From: Litoreibacter roseus
GTDB taxonomy: Bacteria > Pseudomonadota > Alphaproteobacteria > Rhodobacterales > Rhodobacteraceae
NCBI RefSeq assembly: GCF_009811795.1
Contig: NZ_BLJE01000006.1
Location: forward strand, 1-64,000
Reading direction: 5' to 3'
Length of the DNA: 64,000 nt
Below, piece after piece: positions 51,212-59,709 of the stretch (positions within the stretch are counted from its first letter, which is position 1; every line of letters begins with the position of its first letter). A program made the position numbers and the translations under genes. Below the pieces are notes generated by a model. It saw only the letters and a program-made list of their open reading frames with translations, was not told where the DNA came from and ran no database searches.

Positions 51212-51741
51212 CCCTTTACACACTTGATACCCTAGGGCCGGATTTGCCAGAGGGCGATGACTTCTGGATCGCACCGGACGCCAATGTGATCGGCAAAATC
51301 CGGGTGGAGACCGCTGTATCCATCTGGTTTGGCGCAACCCTGCGTGGTGATAATGAATGGATCACCTTGGGCGCTGGTACCAATGTTCAGGAAAACACTG
51401 TGATGCACACCGATATGGGCTTTCCGCTGACCATCGGCGCTGGATGCACGATCGGGCACAAGGCGATGCTTCATGGATGTACGATTGGCGAGAACAGTCT
51501 GATTGGCATGGGCGCGACCGTTCTCAATGGGGCTAGGATTGGCGCAAATTGTTTGATTGGCGCGGGTGCATTGATCACAGAAGGCAAGGACATTCCGGAC
51601 GGAAGTATGGTGATCGGTGCCCCGGGAAAGGTGGTGCGTCAGTTGAGCGACGCCGAGATCAGTGGCCTGAAGGCGTCCGCATTGCACTATCAGGACAACA
51701 TGCGGCGCTTCCGCGATGGGCTGGCTCTGCTCAAGCGTTAG
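51208..51741 (+). CDS. Gamma-carbonic anhydrase family protein
   Basis: A 177-residue left-handed beta-helix protein with hexapeptide repeats. The three zinc His candidates are in MHTDMGF and [13 protein letters not shown], the pattern of the YrdA/CaiE/gamma-CA group. Whether it hydrates CO2 is not certain because many short homologues are inactive. It overlaps gmk by 4 bp, and its stop overlaps the stop of the convergent chpT-like gene by 4 bp. Confidence 0.92.
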   Translation: MTLYTLDTLGPDLPEGDDFWIAPDANVIGKIRVETAVSIWFGATLRGDNEWITLGAGTNVQENTVMHTDMGFPLTIGAGCTIGHKAMLHGCTIGENSLIGMGATVLNGARIGANCLIGAGALITEGKDIPDGSMVIGAPGKVVRQLSDAEISGLKASALHYQDNMRRFRDGLALLKR

Positions 51742-52337
51742 TAGCGCAGCGAGACGGCGGTGTCGGAATGGCCAACCTGCGCGGTTTTCCCCGTGTCGTT
51801 CAAGGCGTCCCGAAGCAGGGCAAACTGCACTTGGCTGGAACGGACCGAGGCACCTTGATGGGGCCCTTGCACGACGGACCAGACCTCGGGATCAAATCGG
51901 ATTTTAGTACCGTAGGCATGCAGATTCCACGTCCCACGATCTGACCCGATGGTCACGTCACCGCCCATGGGAAGTGACGCTTCAAGACACAGCAACCCCA
52001 GCATCGCAACTTTGGCCTCTGTGCGGGTCGGATCTGCCGTCATGTCCCAGCGGATCTTGATCCTCGTGTTGTTGTAGCAATCGCCCAGGAGTTTCATGAC
52101 ATCGGCCCGCGCCATGATCTGATTGCCCGTCGCAGCCCCGAAGGCGACCCGGAAGAACCTGATCCTCGCATTTGCAGCGGCAATGCTTTCTTCAATCAGT
52201 GTCAATTCGGGGGAGGATGCCGCGCCTGACATCGCCAGAAGCTCTAACCCATTGCTGATTGCGCCCAAAGGGCTGATAAGGTCATGACAGATGCGCGACC
52301 CCAAAAGTGCGGCGTTGTCGTTCAGATCATTTGTCAT
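51738..52337 (-). CDS. chpT: ChpT-like histidine phosphotransferase
   Basis: A 199-residue protein resembling ChpT, the phosphotransfer protein between CckA and CtrA/CpdR that controls the cell cycle, motility and gene transfer agents in alphaproteobacteria. The H-box region [20 protein letters not shown] supplies the phospho-accepting His. The C-terminal part is a degenerate ATPase-like domain. A start at 52364 is possible but would overlap the divergent DUF3553 start codon; 52337 leaves a 25-bp gap. I keep the function tentative, but the family pattern is clear. Confidence 0.85.
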   Translation of the reverse strand: MTNDLNDNAALLGSRICHDLISPLGAISNGLELLAMSGAASSPELTLIEESIAAANARIRFFRVAFGAATGNQIMARADVMKLLGDCYNNTRIKIRWDMTADPTRTEAKVAMLGLLCLEASLPMGGDVTIGSDRGTWNLHAYGTKIRFDPEVWSVVQGPHQGASVRSSQVQFALLRDALNDTGKTAQVGHSDTAVSLRY

Positions 52338-52362
52338 TCGGGATATTTCGAGGATTTGCTGC

Positions 52363-52548
52363 ATGGCGAACGAATTGAACTCCTTGTTGGAACCGGGGAT
52401 GCTGGTGCGCCATCCCGCTCAGCCGGACTGGGGCCTTGGACAAGTTCAATCCAACATTAATGGTAAAATAACCGTTAATTTTGAGCATAATGGAAAAGTC
52501 ACAATCGATGGGGCACATGTGGCGCTTATGCTGGTATCCCAGTCATGA
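52363..52548 (+). CDS. DUF3553 family small protein
   Basis: A 61-residue protein. The pattern LLEPGMLVRHPAQPDWGLGQ, VQSNINGKITVNFEHNGKV is the DUF3553 SH3-like fold found at the end of UvrD-type helicases or alone in Rhodobacteraceae. GAGGA lies 8 bp before the ATG. Head-to-head with chpT. Function unknown. Confidence 0.85.
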   Translation: MANELNSLLEPGMLVRHPAQPDWGLGQVQSNINGKITVNFEHNGKVTIDGAHVALMLVSQS

Positions 52549-52674
52549 CATGTAACGGGGAAAAAAATATCGTAAGAACCCCCATGTTGACGCCGCGCCA
52601 GATCACTGGCAACGGATTTCTGCAGTCCGCAACGTAACGACCTCATCGCGCTGAAAACTTTGTAACTCGACACC

Positions 52675-53457
52675 ATGAACGACATCGCCAACCAGAACAC
52701 CTCTCTGTCCGTCAGGTTAGCTGCCTCAGATTCGGATTTGCAGGGCGCATGGCGTTTGCGTTACACAGTTTTCTGCGAGGAGCTGGGCGGTGACGGGGCG
52801 CTTGTCGATCATGACGCACGGTTCGAGCGTGACGCATTCGATCAGTTTTTTGAACATTTGATCCTTGTGGACGCGCGCAAATCGGTGGACCGGCTGGAGC
52901 ATGTGGTGGGCGTGTACCGCGTCATGGGTCTGGCACAGATGCAAAGGGCCGGGCGCTTTTACGGTGAGGATGAGTATGATCTGGACCCGCTAAAGGCCAG
53001 CGGTCGCAATCTGTTGGAACTCGGCAGATCGTGCGTTCATCAGGACTACAGAGGTGGGCTCGCCATGTATCACCTTTGGCAGGGCCTCGCGAATTACGTA
53101 GAAGACCACGAGATCGAGGTGCTGTTCGGCGTTGCCAGCTTCCACGGCACCGACCCGCAGGCCATCGCGCAACCGCTGGCCAATCTCTATCACGACCATC
53201 TGGCACCTGCCGATCTGCGCCCGCGGGCACGGGTGTATCAGCCGATGGATCTGGTGCCTGCGACAGACATCAACAAGCGGGCGGCAATGCGGGCGACGCC
53301 ATCCCTGATAAAGGCCTATCTCAGACTGGGCGGTGTCGTTGGGGACGGCGCCTATATAGATCATGATTTCAATACCGTAGACGTCTGTCTTGTCATGGAC
53401 ACAGCGCGCCTGTCAGCCCGGCATCGCGAAATTTACACGAGGCCGCGTGCAGGATGA
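52675..53457 (+). CDS. olsB: Ornithine N-acyltransferase OlsB (lyso-ornithine lipid synthase)
   Basis: A 260-residue GNAT-type acyltransferase. The pattern LQGAWRLRYTVFCEELGG, EHVVGVYRVM, NLLELGRSCVHQDYRGG and LFGVASFHGTDP is that of OlsB, which transfers 3-hydroxyacyl groups from ACP to ornithine. It overlaps olsA by 4 bp (ATGA). The two make ornithine lipids, phosphorus-free membrane lipids used under phosphate limitation. I saw no clear Pho box in the 126 bp upstream. Confidence 0.93.
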   Translation: MNDIANQNTSLSVRLAASDSDLQGAWRLRYTVFCEELGGDGALVDHDARFERDAFDQFFEHLILVDARKSVDRLEHVVGVYRVMGLAQMQRAGRFYGEDEYDLDPLKASGRNLLELGRSCVHQDYRGGLAMYHLWQGLANYVEDHEIEVLFGVASFHGTDPQAIAQPLANLYHDHLAPADLRPRARVYQPMDLVPATDINKRAAMRATPSLIKAYLRLGGVVGDGAYIDHDFNTVDVCLVMDTARLSARHREIYTRPRAG

Positions 53458-54293
53458 GCACTTGGGATGACGGCACCCGCCCGGCGCCGGTTCAGCTGGG
53501 ACTGGGGGCGTGGGCACGTATCCTGAGGCGCGGCATTCCCTTGGCGCTGGTGGTTTTCGGCGGGCTGGGGTTGCTCTTGCTACTGAGGCTGATCGAACGT
53601 CCGCTTCATGGGCTCAACAGACCTTGGACACCCGCCATAACGCAGGCCGTCTGTCGAATGTCGTTGCGCATTCTCGGCCTTTCGCTGCATGTCACGGGCG
53701 CACCGATGACGTCACACGGGGCGATGGTCGCCAATCATGGCTCGTGGCTCGACATCTTCGTTTTGAATGCCCACGCGCCAATCTACTTCGTGTCAAAGTC
53801 CGAGGTCGCTGGCTGGCCTGGGATTGGCTGGCTCGCCCGCGCGACCGGAACCGTGTTTATCAATCGCGACCGGCGCGACGCCGAACAACAGAAACAGGTC
53901 TTGGAGACGCGGCTGACCGCCGGTCATCGACTTTTGTTTTTCCCGGAGGGAACCAGCAGTGACGGCGCGCGAATTTTACCCTTCAAATCAACGCTCTTCG
54001 CGGCGTTCCTAAGCGGTGGGGTGAAGCATGACATATCTGTGCAGCCGGTTACAGTAAGTTACACAAGCCCGCTGGAACAGGATGAACGGTTCTACGGCTG
54101 GTGGGGCGACATGGAGTTCGGCTCGCATATGCTCAAGGTGCTGGCGACCAAGCATCAGGGCCATGTTGAGGCGATCTATCATGAGCCGTTGAAGGTAGAG
54201 AACTATTCTGATCGCAAGACGCTTGCCCGGGCGGCGGAACGCGCAGTCCGAGAGGGGTTCTCGCCTAGTGGAGCGGTGCCAGAAGTGCTTTGA
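53454..54293 (+). CDS. olsA: Lyso-ornithine lipid O-acyltransferase OlsA
   Basis: A 279-residue membrane-bound acyltransferase of the PlsC family. One N-terminal helix (about 28-45) is followed by the catalytic motif NHGSWLD (HX4D), the binding motif INRDRRD and FPEGTSSDG. With OlsB it completes ornithine lipid synthesis by adding the second, secondary acyl chain. Start overlaps olsB. The last 29 bp overlap the 3' end of the convergent thiE-like gene. Confidence 0.92.
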   Translation: MSTWDDGTRPAPVQLGLGAWARILRRGIPLALVVFGGLGLLLLLRLIERPLHGLNRPWTPAITQAVCRMSLRILGLSLHVTGAPMTSHGAMVANHGSWLDIFVLNAHAPIYFVSKSEVAGWPGIGWLARATGTVFINRDRRDAEQQKQVLETRLTAGHRLLFFPEGTSSDGARILPFKSTLFAAFLSGGVKHDISVQPVTVSYTSPLEQDERFYGWWGDMEFGSHMLKVLATKHQGHVEAIYHEPLKVENYSDRKTLARAAERAVREGFSPSGAVPEVL

Positions 54294-54894
54294 GTGCCGT
54301 TGACGGGTCGTCCGAAGACCAGATTTCTGGACCGACGGCGAAAAAATCCGTCACGCCTGCCAATTGTTCGACGATCTCTACGGTCAGCGCGCCTTCAGCC
54401 ACCACGGGAAGCTCGATCATCTGGGACCACCATTCGAAGATATCGAACTCTGCGAGGGTTCCGTCGCCCAGACCAGTGTCCGTCATTGGCCCGAACGAAA
54501 TGTAGTCGCATCCGATCTCACCCGCATTGAAGCCTTCATGGCGCGACGCGCCGCAGAAAGCGCCGATAACTGTATCCGCCCCAAGTTCTTTGCGGACGGC
54601 CCGAACCGAGCGGGCACCGTCTGTCAGGTGAACCCCGTCGAGCCCCAACCGCTCGACCAGCCGAAAATGTGTGTCGATAATCAACGGGATATCGCGGTTG
54701 TGGGCGTCTTCGCGGATCAGGTCCGCCGTGCGGCTGATTGTGTCCTCGTCCTTCGCGGCAAGGCTCAGGCGCAAGCAGGCGATGTCAGTGCTGTCCAGGA
54801 CCCTGCCAAGTGCTGCGGGAAAACTGGATAGCTCCACCTCGGGCGGGGTGATCAGGTAAATCTGCGGCGTTTCCTGCTGCGGGTCGTCGGACAT
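54265..54894 (-). CDS. Thiamine phosphate synthase family protein
   Basis: A 209-residue TIM-barrel protein of the ThiE/TenI group. The visible pieces are IYLITPPEVE, LRLSLAAKDED, DIPLIIDTHFRLVERLGLDG, GVHLTDG, ADTVIGAFCGASRHEG and CDYISFGPM. The usual ThiE motif GVHVGQxD reads GVHLTDG here and the DDxx Asp pattern is weak, so it may not make thiamine phosphate; a TenI-like role is possible. Start chosen at 54894 with AAGAGG 8 bp upstream. The longer frame to 55203 is antisense to trmJ. Its 3' end overlaps olsA. Confidence 0.8.
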   Translation of the reverse strand: MSDDPQQETPQIYLITPPEVELSSFPAALGRVLDSTDIACLRLSLAAKDEDTISRTADLIREDAHNRDIPLIIDTHFRLVERLGLDGVHLTDGARSVRAVRKELGADTVIGAFCGASRHEGFNAGEIGCDYISFGPMTDTGLGDGTLAEFDIFEWWSQMIELPVVAEGALTVEIVEQLAGVTDFFAVGPEIWSSDDPSTALKALLAPLH

Positions 54895-55013
54895 TGGGTC
54901 AGCCTCTTCTTGTTTCGCCCGTCTTAGCCAAGCCTGTGTCATGTCACAAGACCATTGCAGAGCGGTCAATCGCTGCCTAAACCGCCCAGCAATTGCCAAT
55001 GAGGGAAGTCCAC

Positions 55014-55787
55014 ATGTCTGGAACCGATCACGCGCATCAGGACGACTGGACCGGCCCGCAGCCTGTGTTTGTGCTGGTAGAGCCGCAGATGGGTGAGAAC
55101 ATTGGGGCTGCAGCCCGCGCCATGTGGAATTTTGGACTGGAGCATATGCGGCTTGTTCACCCGCGGGACGGCTGGCCCAATCCGAAGGCCACAGCCATGG
55201 CATCCGGGGCGTCCCGGGTTCTCGACAGGCTGGGCGTCTTCGACACGACGGCCGAGGCGGTGGGCGATCTGAACTATGTCTTCGCCACGACGGCGCGGGC
55301 GCGGGACCTGACCAAGCCCGTGGTCACGCCCGAACGCGCCATGGAACAGGCGCGCGCGATGACCCGGGACGGAAAGCGCGTCGGCATTCTCTTTGGACCA
55401 GAGCGCGCCGGTCTGGAAAATGTCGATATCGCGCAGGCCAACGCGATCATCTCGGTCCCGGTCAATCCGGGGTTCGCCTCACTCAACCTTGCGCAATGTG
55501 TGCTGCTGACGGCCTATGAATGGCGCAGGCAGACCGGTGATGACGTACCTGAAGTGGTTGCGATGGCCAAAACCCAGTTCGCTACCCAGCTTGAGATGGA
55601 CAAGCTCTACGAGCATTTTCTGGAACGTCTTGATACCGCCGGCTTCTTTTTCCCCGAAGCTAAGGCGGAGGGCATGAAAACCACCTTGCGCAATATGCTG
55701 TCTCGTATGCCGATGACTCAGTCTGACACGCAGATCTTTCACGGCATGCTGCGTCAGTTTGCGCGGTGGAAAGAACGGGGCGATTGA
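55014..55787 (+). CDS. trmJ: TrmJ-like tRNA (cytidine/uridine-2'-O-)-methyltransferase
   Basis: A 257-residue SPOUT methyltransferase of the TrmJ/TrmH family. The start region FVLVEPQMGENIGAAARAMW is typical, and the trefoil-knot SAM site shows ILFGPERAGLEN, ISVPVNPGFASLNLAQCVLL. A C-terminal helical extension (about 170-250) fits TrmJ, which methylates tRNA position 32. The start is the ATG at 55014, preceded by GAGGGAAG; an in-frame ATG lies 7 codons earlier. Confidence 0.9.
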   Translation: MSGTDHAHQDDWTGPQPVFVLVEPQMGENIGAAARAMWNFGLEHMRLVHPRDGWPNPKATAMASGASRVLDRLGVFDTTAEAVGDLNYVFATTARARDLTKPVVTPERAMEQARAMTRDGKRVGILFGPERAGLENVDIAQANAIISVPVNPGFASLNLAQCVLLTAYEWRRQTGDDVPEVVAMAKTQFATQLEMDKLYEHFLERLDTAGFFFPEAKAEGMKTTLRNMLSRMPMTQSDTQIFHGMLRQFARWKERGD

Positions 55788-55841
55788 CTTGTCCACACCC
55801 GCGTCCGGTCTTAGGTTGCGCGGAATAGTTTGAGGGCGGGT

Positions 55842-56978
55842 ATGGCGAAGCAACGCAGCATTTTCGAAGAGGTCGAGACGGCGGAAAAACCGACCGTTCA
55901 AGCCGGTGCCATAGATCGCGCCAAGCGCACCGGTGCGCGTGGGGCGATCCGTGTCTGGCTGATGATCCTGTTTGCTCTGGTGGTGGTTATGATCGCTGTC
56001 GGCGGTCTGACCCGTCTGACGGATTCGGGCCTTTCGATCACCGAATGGGCGCCGGTCACGGGGGCAATCCCTCCGTTGTCTGCTGCCGACTGGGCGTCGG
56101 AGTTCGAGAAGTACCGTTTAATCCCGGAGTACCAGCTTCAGAACGCCGGTATGAGCCTTGAGGAATTCAAGGTGATCTACTGGTGGGAATGGGGCCATCG
56201 CCAATTGGGTCGCGTCATCGGGCTGGTCTGGGCCCTGGGCTTTCTTTGGTTTCTGCTGCGCAAACAGATTCCGGTGGGCTGGACAGGGCGGATGTTGCTT
56301 TTGGGCGGTCTTGGCGGCCTGCAGGGCGCGATCGGGTGGTGGATGGTGTCCTCTGGTCTGGAAGGCACGCGGCTCGATGTGGCGTCCTATCGCTTGGCGA
56401 TCCATCTGGGGCTGGCCTTCGTGATCCTCGGTCTCATCGCGTGGTACGTGTTGAGGCTGGGCCGGTCCGAGGCTGATCTTTTACAGGCGCGACGTGCGGC
56501 TGAGCCGCGCCTGAAATCCATGGTGTCCGGCCTTTTGCATTTCAGCTATTTGCAGATTGTCGTGGGTGCGCTGGTCGCCGGTATAGACGCCGGGCGCACC
56601 TATACGGACTGGCCTTTGATGGGGGGGGAGTTGTTTCCTTCATTGGCCTTCCAACTCAGCCCGCTCTGGACGAATTTCTTTGAGAATGAAGCGCTTGTTC
56701 AGTTCAATCACCGGCTGCTGGGCTACATTCTACTGGCGTACGCCATTGCCGTTTGGCTCAAATCCCGAAAGTCGGCAAACACGTTCACGCGGGGGGCGTT
56801 CTCAGCAATGATGATGATGGTTCTGCTTCAGATGGTGCTGGGCATCGTGACTGTGATGTACGCGGCACCGTGGCAGATCGCGATCGTACATCAGTTCGGC
56901 GCCGTGGTTCTGGTCACGTTGATCCTGCGGGCCCGATTCCTGACGATGTATCCTGTCGCACAATCCGTGAGGGCCTGA
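55842..56978 (+). CDS. ctaA: Heme A synthase (COX15/CtaA type)
   Basis: A 378-residue membrane protein with eight helices that oxidises heme O to heme A for aa3-type cytochrome oxidase. Typical pieces are VVMIAVGGLTRLTDSGLSIT, EWAPVTGAIPPLS, EFKVIYWWEWGHRQLGR (heme His), YRLAIHLGLAFVIL (His), INAGRTYTDWPLMGGE-like (GIDAGRTYTDWPLMGGELFP), and FNHRLLGY and VHQFGAVVL (His pair). Complete length. GGGCGGGT precedes the ATG at 55842; an in-frame ATG is 4 codons earlier. Confidence 0.95.
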   Translation: MAKQRSIFEEVETAEKPTVQAGAIDRAKRTGARGAIRVWLMILFALVVVMIAVGGLTRLTDSGLSITEWAPVTGAIPPLSAADWASEFEKYRLIPEYQLQNAGMSLEEFKVIYWWEWGHRQLGRVIGLVWALGFLWFLLRKQIPVGWTGRMLLLGGLGGLQGAIGWWMVSSGLEGTRLDVASYRLAIHLGLAFVILGLIAWYVLRLGRSEADLLQARRAAEPRLKSMVSGLLHFSYLQIVVGALVAGIDAGRTYTDWPLMGGELFPSLAFQLSPLWTNFFENEALVQFNHRLLGYILLAYAIAVWLKSRKSANTFTRGAFSAMMMMVLLQMVLGIVTVMYAAPWQIAIVHQFGAVVLVTLILRARFLTMYPVAQSVRA

Positions 56979-56979
56979 G

Positions 56980-58449
56980 ATGACTGCCTACGAGGAATTG
57001 ATGGCGTTCGACCGGGTGACGCAGGCGTTATCGTCGGTTGCGGGCCGCACCGGCTGGGATCAGGAAACCGTCATGCCCGAAGGCGCGGCCGAGATGCGGT
57101 CCGAGGAAATGGCAGCACTTGAGGAGGTGCTGCACGCCCGGCGGACGAACCCGCGGATCGGGGAATGGCTCGAGAAAGCCGCACCCGAGACCGAAGAAAG
57201 GGAGGCCAATCTGCGCCATATCCGGCGGTCTTTCGAACGCGCGTCGAAGGTGCCCGCCCAGCTTGCGACTTCCATTGCGCGCCACACGTCCCGCGGGCAG
57301 GGGATCTGGGCGAAGGCACGGGCGGAGGATGATTTTGCGGCTTTCGCGCCCAGCCTGACAGAAATGATCGCGCTGAAGCGGGAGGAGGCCGGATATCTCG
57401 CGGATGGCGGCGATCTCTACGATGCGCTTCTGGACGGATACGAGCCGGATATGACAGGCGCCGAGTTGCAGGCGTTGTTTGACCGGATGCGTCCGCGTTT
57501 GGTTGATTTGCGCAAGCGGGCTCTTGATGCCGACGCCCCGCCCGCACTGGACCATGAATTTGACGAAGCCGGACAACTTGCGCTGTCGACACAGCTTGCG
57601 CTGGCCTTCGGTTACGATCTGCACACAGGCCGGATTGATAAGGCCGTGCATCCGTTCAGTTCCGGCTCTGGCACGGATGTCCGGATCACGACACGCACCA
57701 GTCTGCGTGATCCGTTCAACTGTTTTTATTCGACAATTCATGAGGTTGGCCACGCGTGTTATGAGCAGGGCATCAAGGACGTCTATGCGCTGACGCCGTT
57801 GGGATCTGGCGTGTCGATGGGGGTCCATGAAAGCCAGTCGCGCATTTATGAGAACCAACTTGGACGCAGTCGCGCCTTCACCGGGTGGCTGTTCGGTCAG
57901 ATGAAGGATCAGTTCGGCGATTTCGGCGTCGCGGATGCCGAGACCTTTTATAAGATCGTTAATCGGGTCAGCTCGGGCTATATCCGCACCGAGGCGGATG
58001 AATTGCAATACAATCTCCATGTCATGCTGCGCTTTGATCTGGAACGCCAGTTGATCGCTGGCGACCTTGAGGTCACCGATCTTGAAGAGGCGTGGAACAC
58101 GCGGTTCGCATCTGATTTCGGCTATGCGGTAGATAAGTCGTCAAACGGTGTTTTGCAGGACGTGCACTGGGCCTTTGGGTTGTTTGGCTACTTCCCCACC
58201 TATTCGCTGGGCAACGTTTACGCAGGGTGTCTCTATCAGGCGATGACAGCGGCTGTTCCTGATCTGGAGGGGGCGCTGGCCAAGGGGGATACCACCCCTG
58301 CGACGACGTGGCTGCGCGAGAACTTGCAGCAGTACGGTGGGCTCCGCGCACCGAGGGAAACGATTGAACACGCGGTCGGCGTACCGCCAACGGAAGAACC
58401 TTTGCTGACTTATCTGGAAGACAAGTTCGGTGATCTCTACAGCGTCTAG
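56980..58449 (+). CDS. M32 family carboxypeptidase (carboxypeptidase Taq type)
   Basis: A 489-residue metallocarboxypeptidase. The zinc motif HEVGH is at 254-258, and the family regions DVRITTRT, GVSMGVHESQSRIYENQLGR (third ligand Glu), GYIRTEADELQYNLHVMLRF and DVHWAFGLFGYFPTYSLGN are all present. The protein is mostly helical and cytoplasmic. It follows ctaA by 1 bp and its stop overlaps that of the convergent DUF1206 gene by 4 bp. Removes C-terminal residues from peptides. Confidence 0.95.
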   Translation: MTAYEELMAFDRVTQALSSVAGRTGWDQETVMPEGAAEMRSEEMAALEEVLHARRTNPRIGEWLEKAAPETEEREANLRHIRRSFERASKVPAQLATSIARHTSRGQGIWAKARAEDDFAAFAPSLTEMIALKREEAGYLADGGDLYDALLDGYEPDMTGAELQALFDRMRPRLVDLRKRALDADAPPALDHEFDEAGQLALSTQLALAFGYDLHTGRIDKAVHPFSSGSGTDVRITTRTSLRDPFNCFYSTIHEVGHACYEQGIKDVYALTPLGSGVSMGVHESQSRIYENQLGRSRAFTGWLFGQMKDQFGDFGVADAETFYKIVNRVSSGYIRTEADELQYNLHVMLRFDLERQLIAGDLEVTDLEEAWNTRFASDFGYAVDKSSNGVLQDVHWAFGLFGYFPTYSLGNVYAGCLYQAMTAAVPDLEGALAKGDTTPATTWLRENLQQYGGLRAPRETIEHAVGVPPTEEPLLTYLEDKFGDLYSV

Positions 58450-59300
58450 GCCGTTGCTTCCTTGGCTTTGTCCTTCGCCCAAGACCGCAGAGTGTCCATG
58501 TCGCCGTGGTTGAGTTTAGGAATGATGCGGTAACCACTGTTCACAAAGCAAAAAACCGCGAAGGCCAGAAGTCCGAGGCAACATGCCGTAACCATAAGCT
58601 GCCCGTAAACTTGCGTCGCCAGCATGTCGAAGACGTCACCCATGCCACCTGCATCACCTGCGTTCGCGCTGTAGGCCGCGCGGGCCAGAAACGCGCCGAT
58701 CATCAGGACGACGAACCCTTGGGCCGCGATACCGGCCTCCAGAACAAGGTTCCAGTTCCGGGTGATTTCGCAGGAGCGTAGCGTTTTCTGATAATCCCGC
58801 GTGATTGCTTTCTTCAGATAGTAGCCGCCTGCGATGACCGTAACAATGCCAGCGGCGCCAAGGATCACCCAGCCCATTGGCATAGCGATCACCTGTGAAG
58901 CTATCTTTTCGATTGATCCACCGCCGTCACCTTTTTCGTCCACTGTGAAAGCCGCAATGGCTGCAACTGCGCCCAACCCCAAATGGATGGTACCGGTGGT
59001 GATCTGGCCCCCGCGCGCGATCAAGCCTTTGATGTCCGTGCCATAATCCTCAAGGTCATAAACCGCGCAAACCACGCGCCAGACGAAATACGCGGTCATT
59101 CCTAAGGCTATGAGCATTAGGACAGCGTCGCCCCAAAAACTTCGGCCGAGGGCGTCGAACACCTCACCGGGACCTTCGGCTTGCCGCCCGCGCCACAAGG
59201 CATAGAGCGAAAATCCAGCGACGGCGACATAGGCAATCCCACGCCCGGCGTAGCCTGCCCGCATACAGGGGATGGTCCAGTTGAGCCCGTCATTCGCCAT
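58446..59300 (-). CDS. DUF1206 membrane protein
   Basis: A 284-residue membrane protein with six helices, made of three DUF1206 repeats of two helices each. The repeat pattern is GYAGRGIAYVAVAGFSLYAL, ARGGQITTGTIHLGLGAVAA and GIAAQGFVVLMIGAFLARAA. Function unknown. The ATG at 59300 with AAAGG upstream is preferred over a GTG three codons earlier. It lies downstream of the transporter operon on the same strand (55 bp after the monooxygenase gene). Confidence 0.87.
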   Translation of the reverse strand: MANDGLNWTIPCMRAGYAGRGIAYVAVAGFSLYALWRGRQAEGPGEVFDALGRSFWGDAVLMLIALGMTAYFVWRVVCAVYDLEDYGTDIKGLIARGGQITTGTIHLGLGAVAAIAAFTVDEKGDGGGSIEKIASQVIAMPMGWVILGAAGIVTVIAGGYYLKKAITRDYQKTLRSCEITRNWNLVLEAGIAAQGFVVLMIGAFLARAAYSANAGDAGGMGDVFDMLATQVYGQLMVTACCLGLLAFAVFCFVNSGYRIIPKLNHGDMDTLRSWAKDKAKEATA

Positions 59301-59355
59301 CGCGATCACCTTTGGTTTGATTGGGGGTCAACGTGGCGCAGGGCAGTGGGTTCCG

Positions 59356-59709
59356 TCAGCGACCCTCTGGTCCATCATACTGGCGCTCAACCTTGGAGAT
59401 GCGCAGAATATAATGATTGTACCAAGCGGATTTGCCCATCTGCTGGGCAATCAGGTGCTTGGCGTCGGCTTTCCAATCGAGAATATCGGCTTCCGTCTTC
59501 CAGTAGCTGACCGTGATCCCGAAACCGGTTTCGTCCCGTGTGGTTTCCATCCCGATGCAGCCGGGATGGGCTTGGGCCATCTCAGACATCTTGGCAGCCA
59601 TTGCGGCATAGCCGTTGTCGCCTGATGTGCGTTGCGCTGTGAAAATCACCGCGTAGTAAGGCGGGTCTGGCAGGGCCGCGAACGGGGTATTGGTGTCACT
59701 CGGCGGCAA
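59356..59709 (-). CDS. Antibiotic biosynthesis monooxygenase (ABM) domain protein
   Basis: A 117-residue protein of the ABM/DUF-type ferredoxin-like fold. The pattern YYAVIFTAQRTSGDNGYAAM, HPGCIGMETTRDETGFGITV and SYWKTEADILDWKADAKHL is that of the stand-alone ABM proteins in Proteobacteria, which may oxidise or isomerise small aromatics or help with heme. The first 14 bp overlap the 3' end of the ABC ATPase gene, so it is probably co-transcribed with the transporter. Confidence 0.85.
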   Translation of the reverse strand: MPPSDTNTPFAALPDPPYYAVIFTAQRTSGDNGYAAMAAKMSEMAQAHPGCIGMETTRDETGFGITVSYWKTEADILDWKADAKHLIAQQMGKSAWYNHYILRISKVERQYDGPEGR

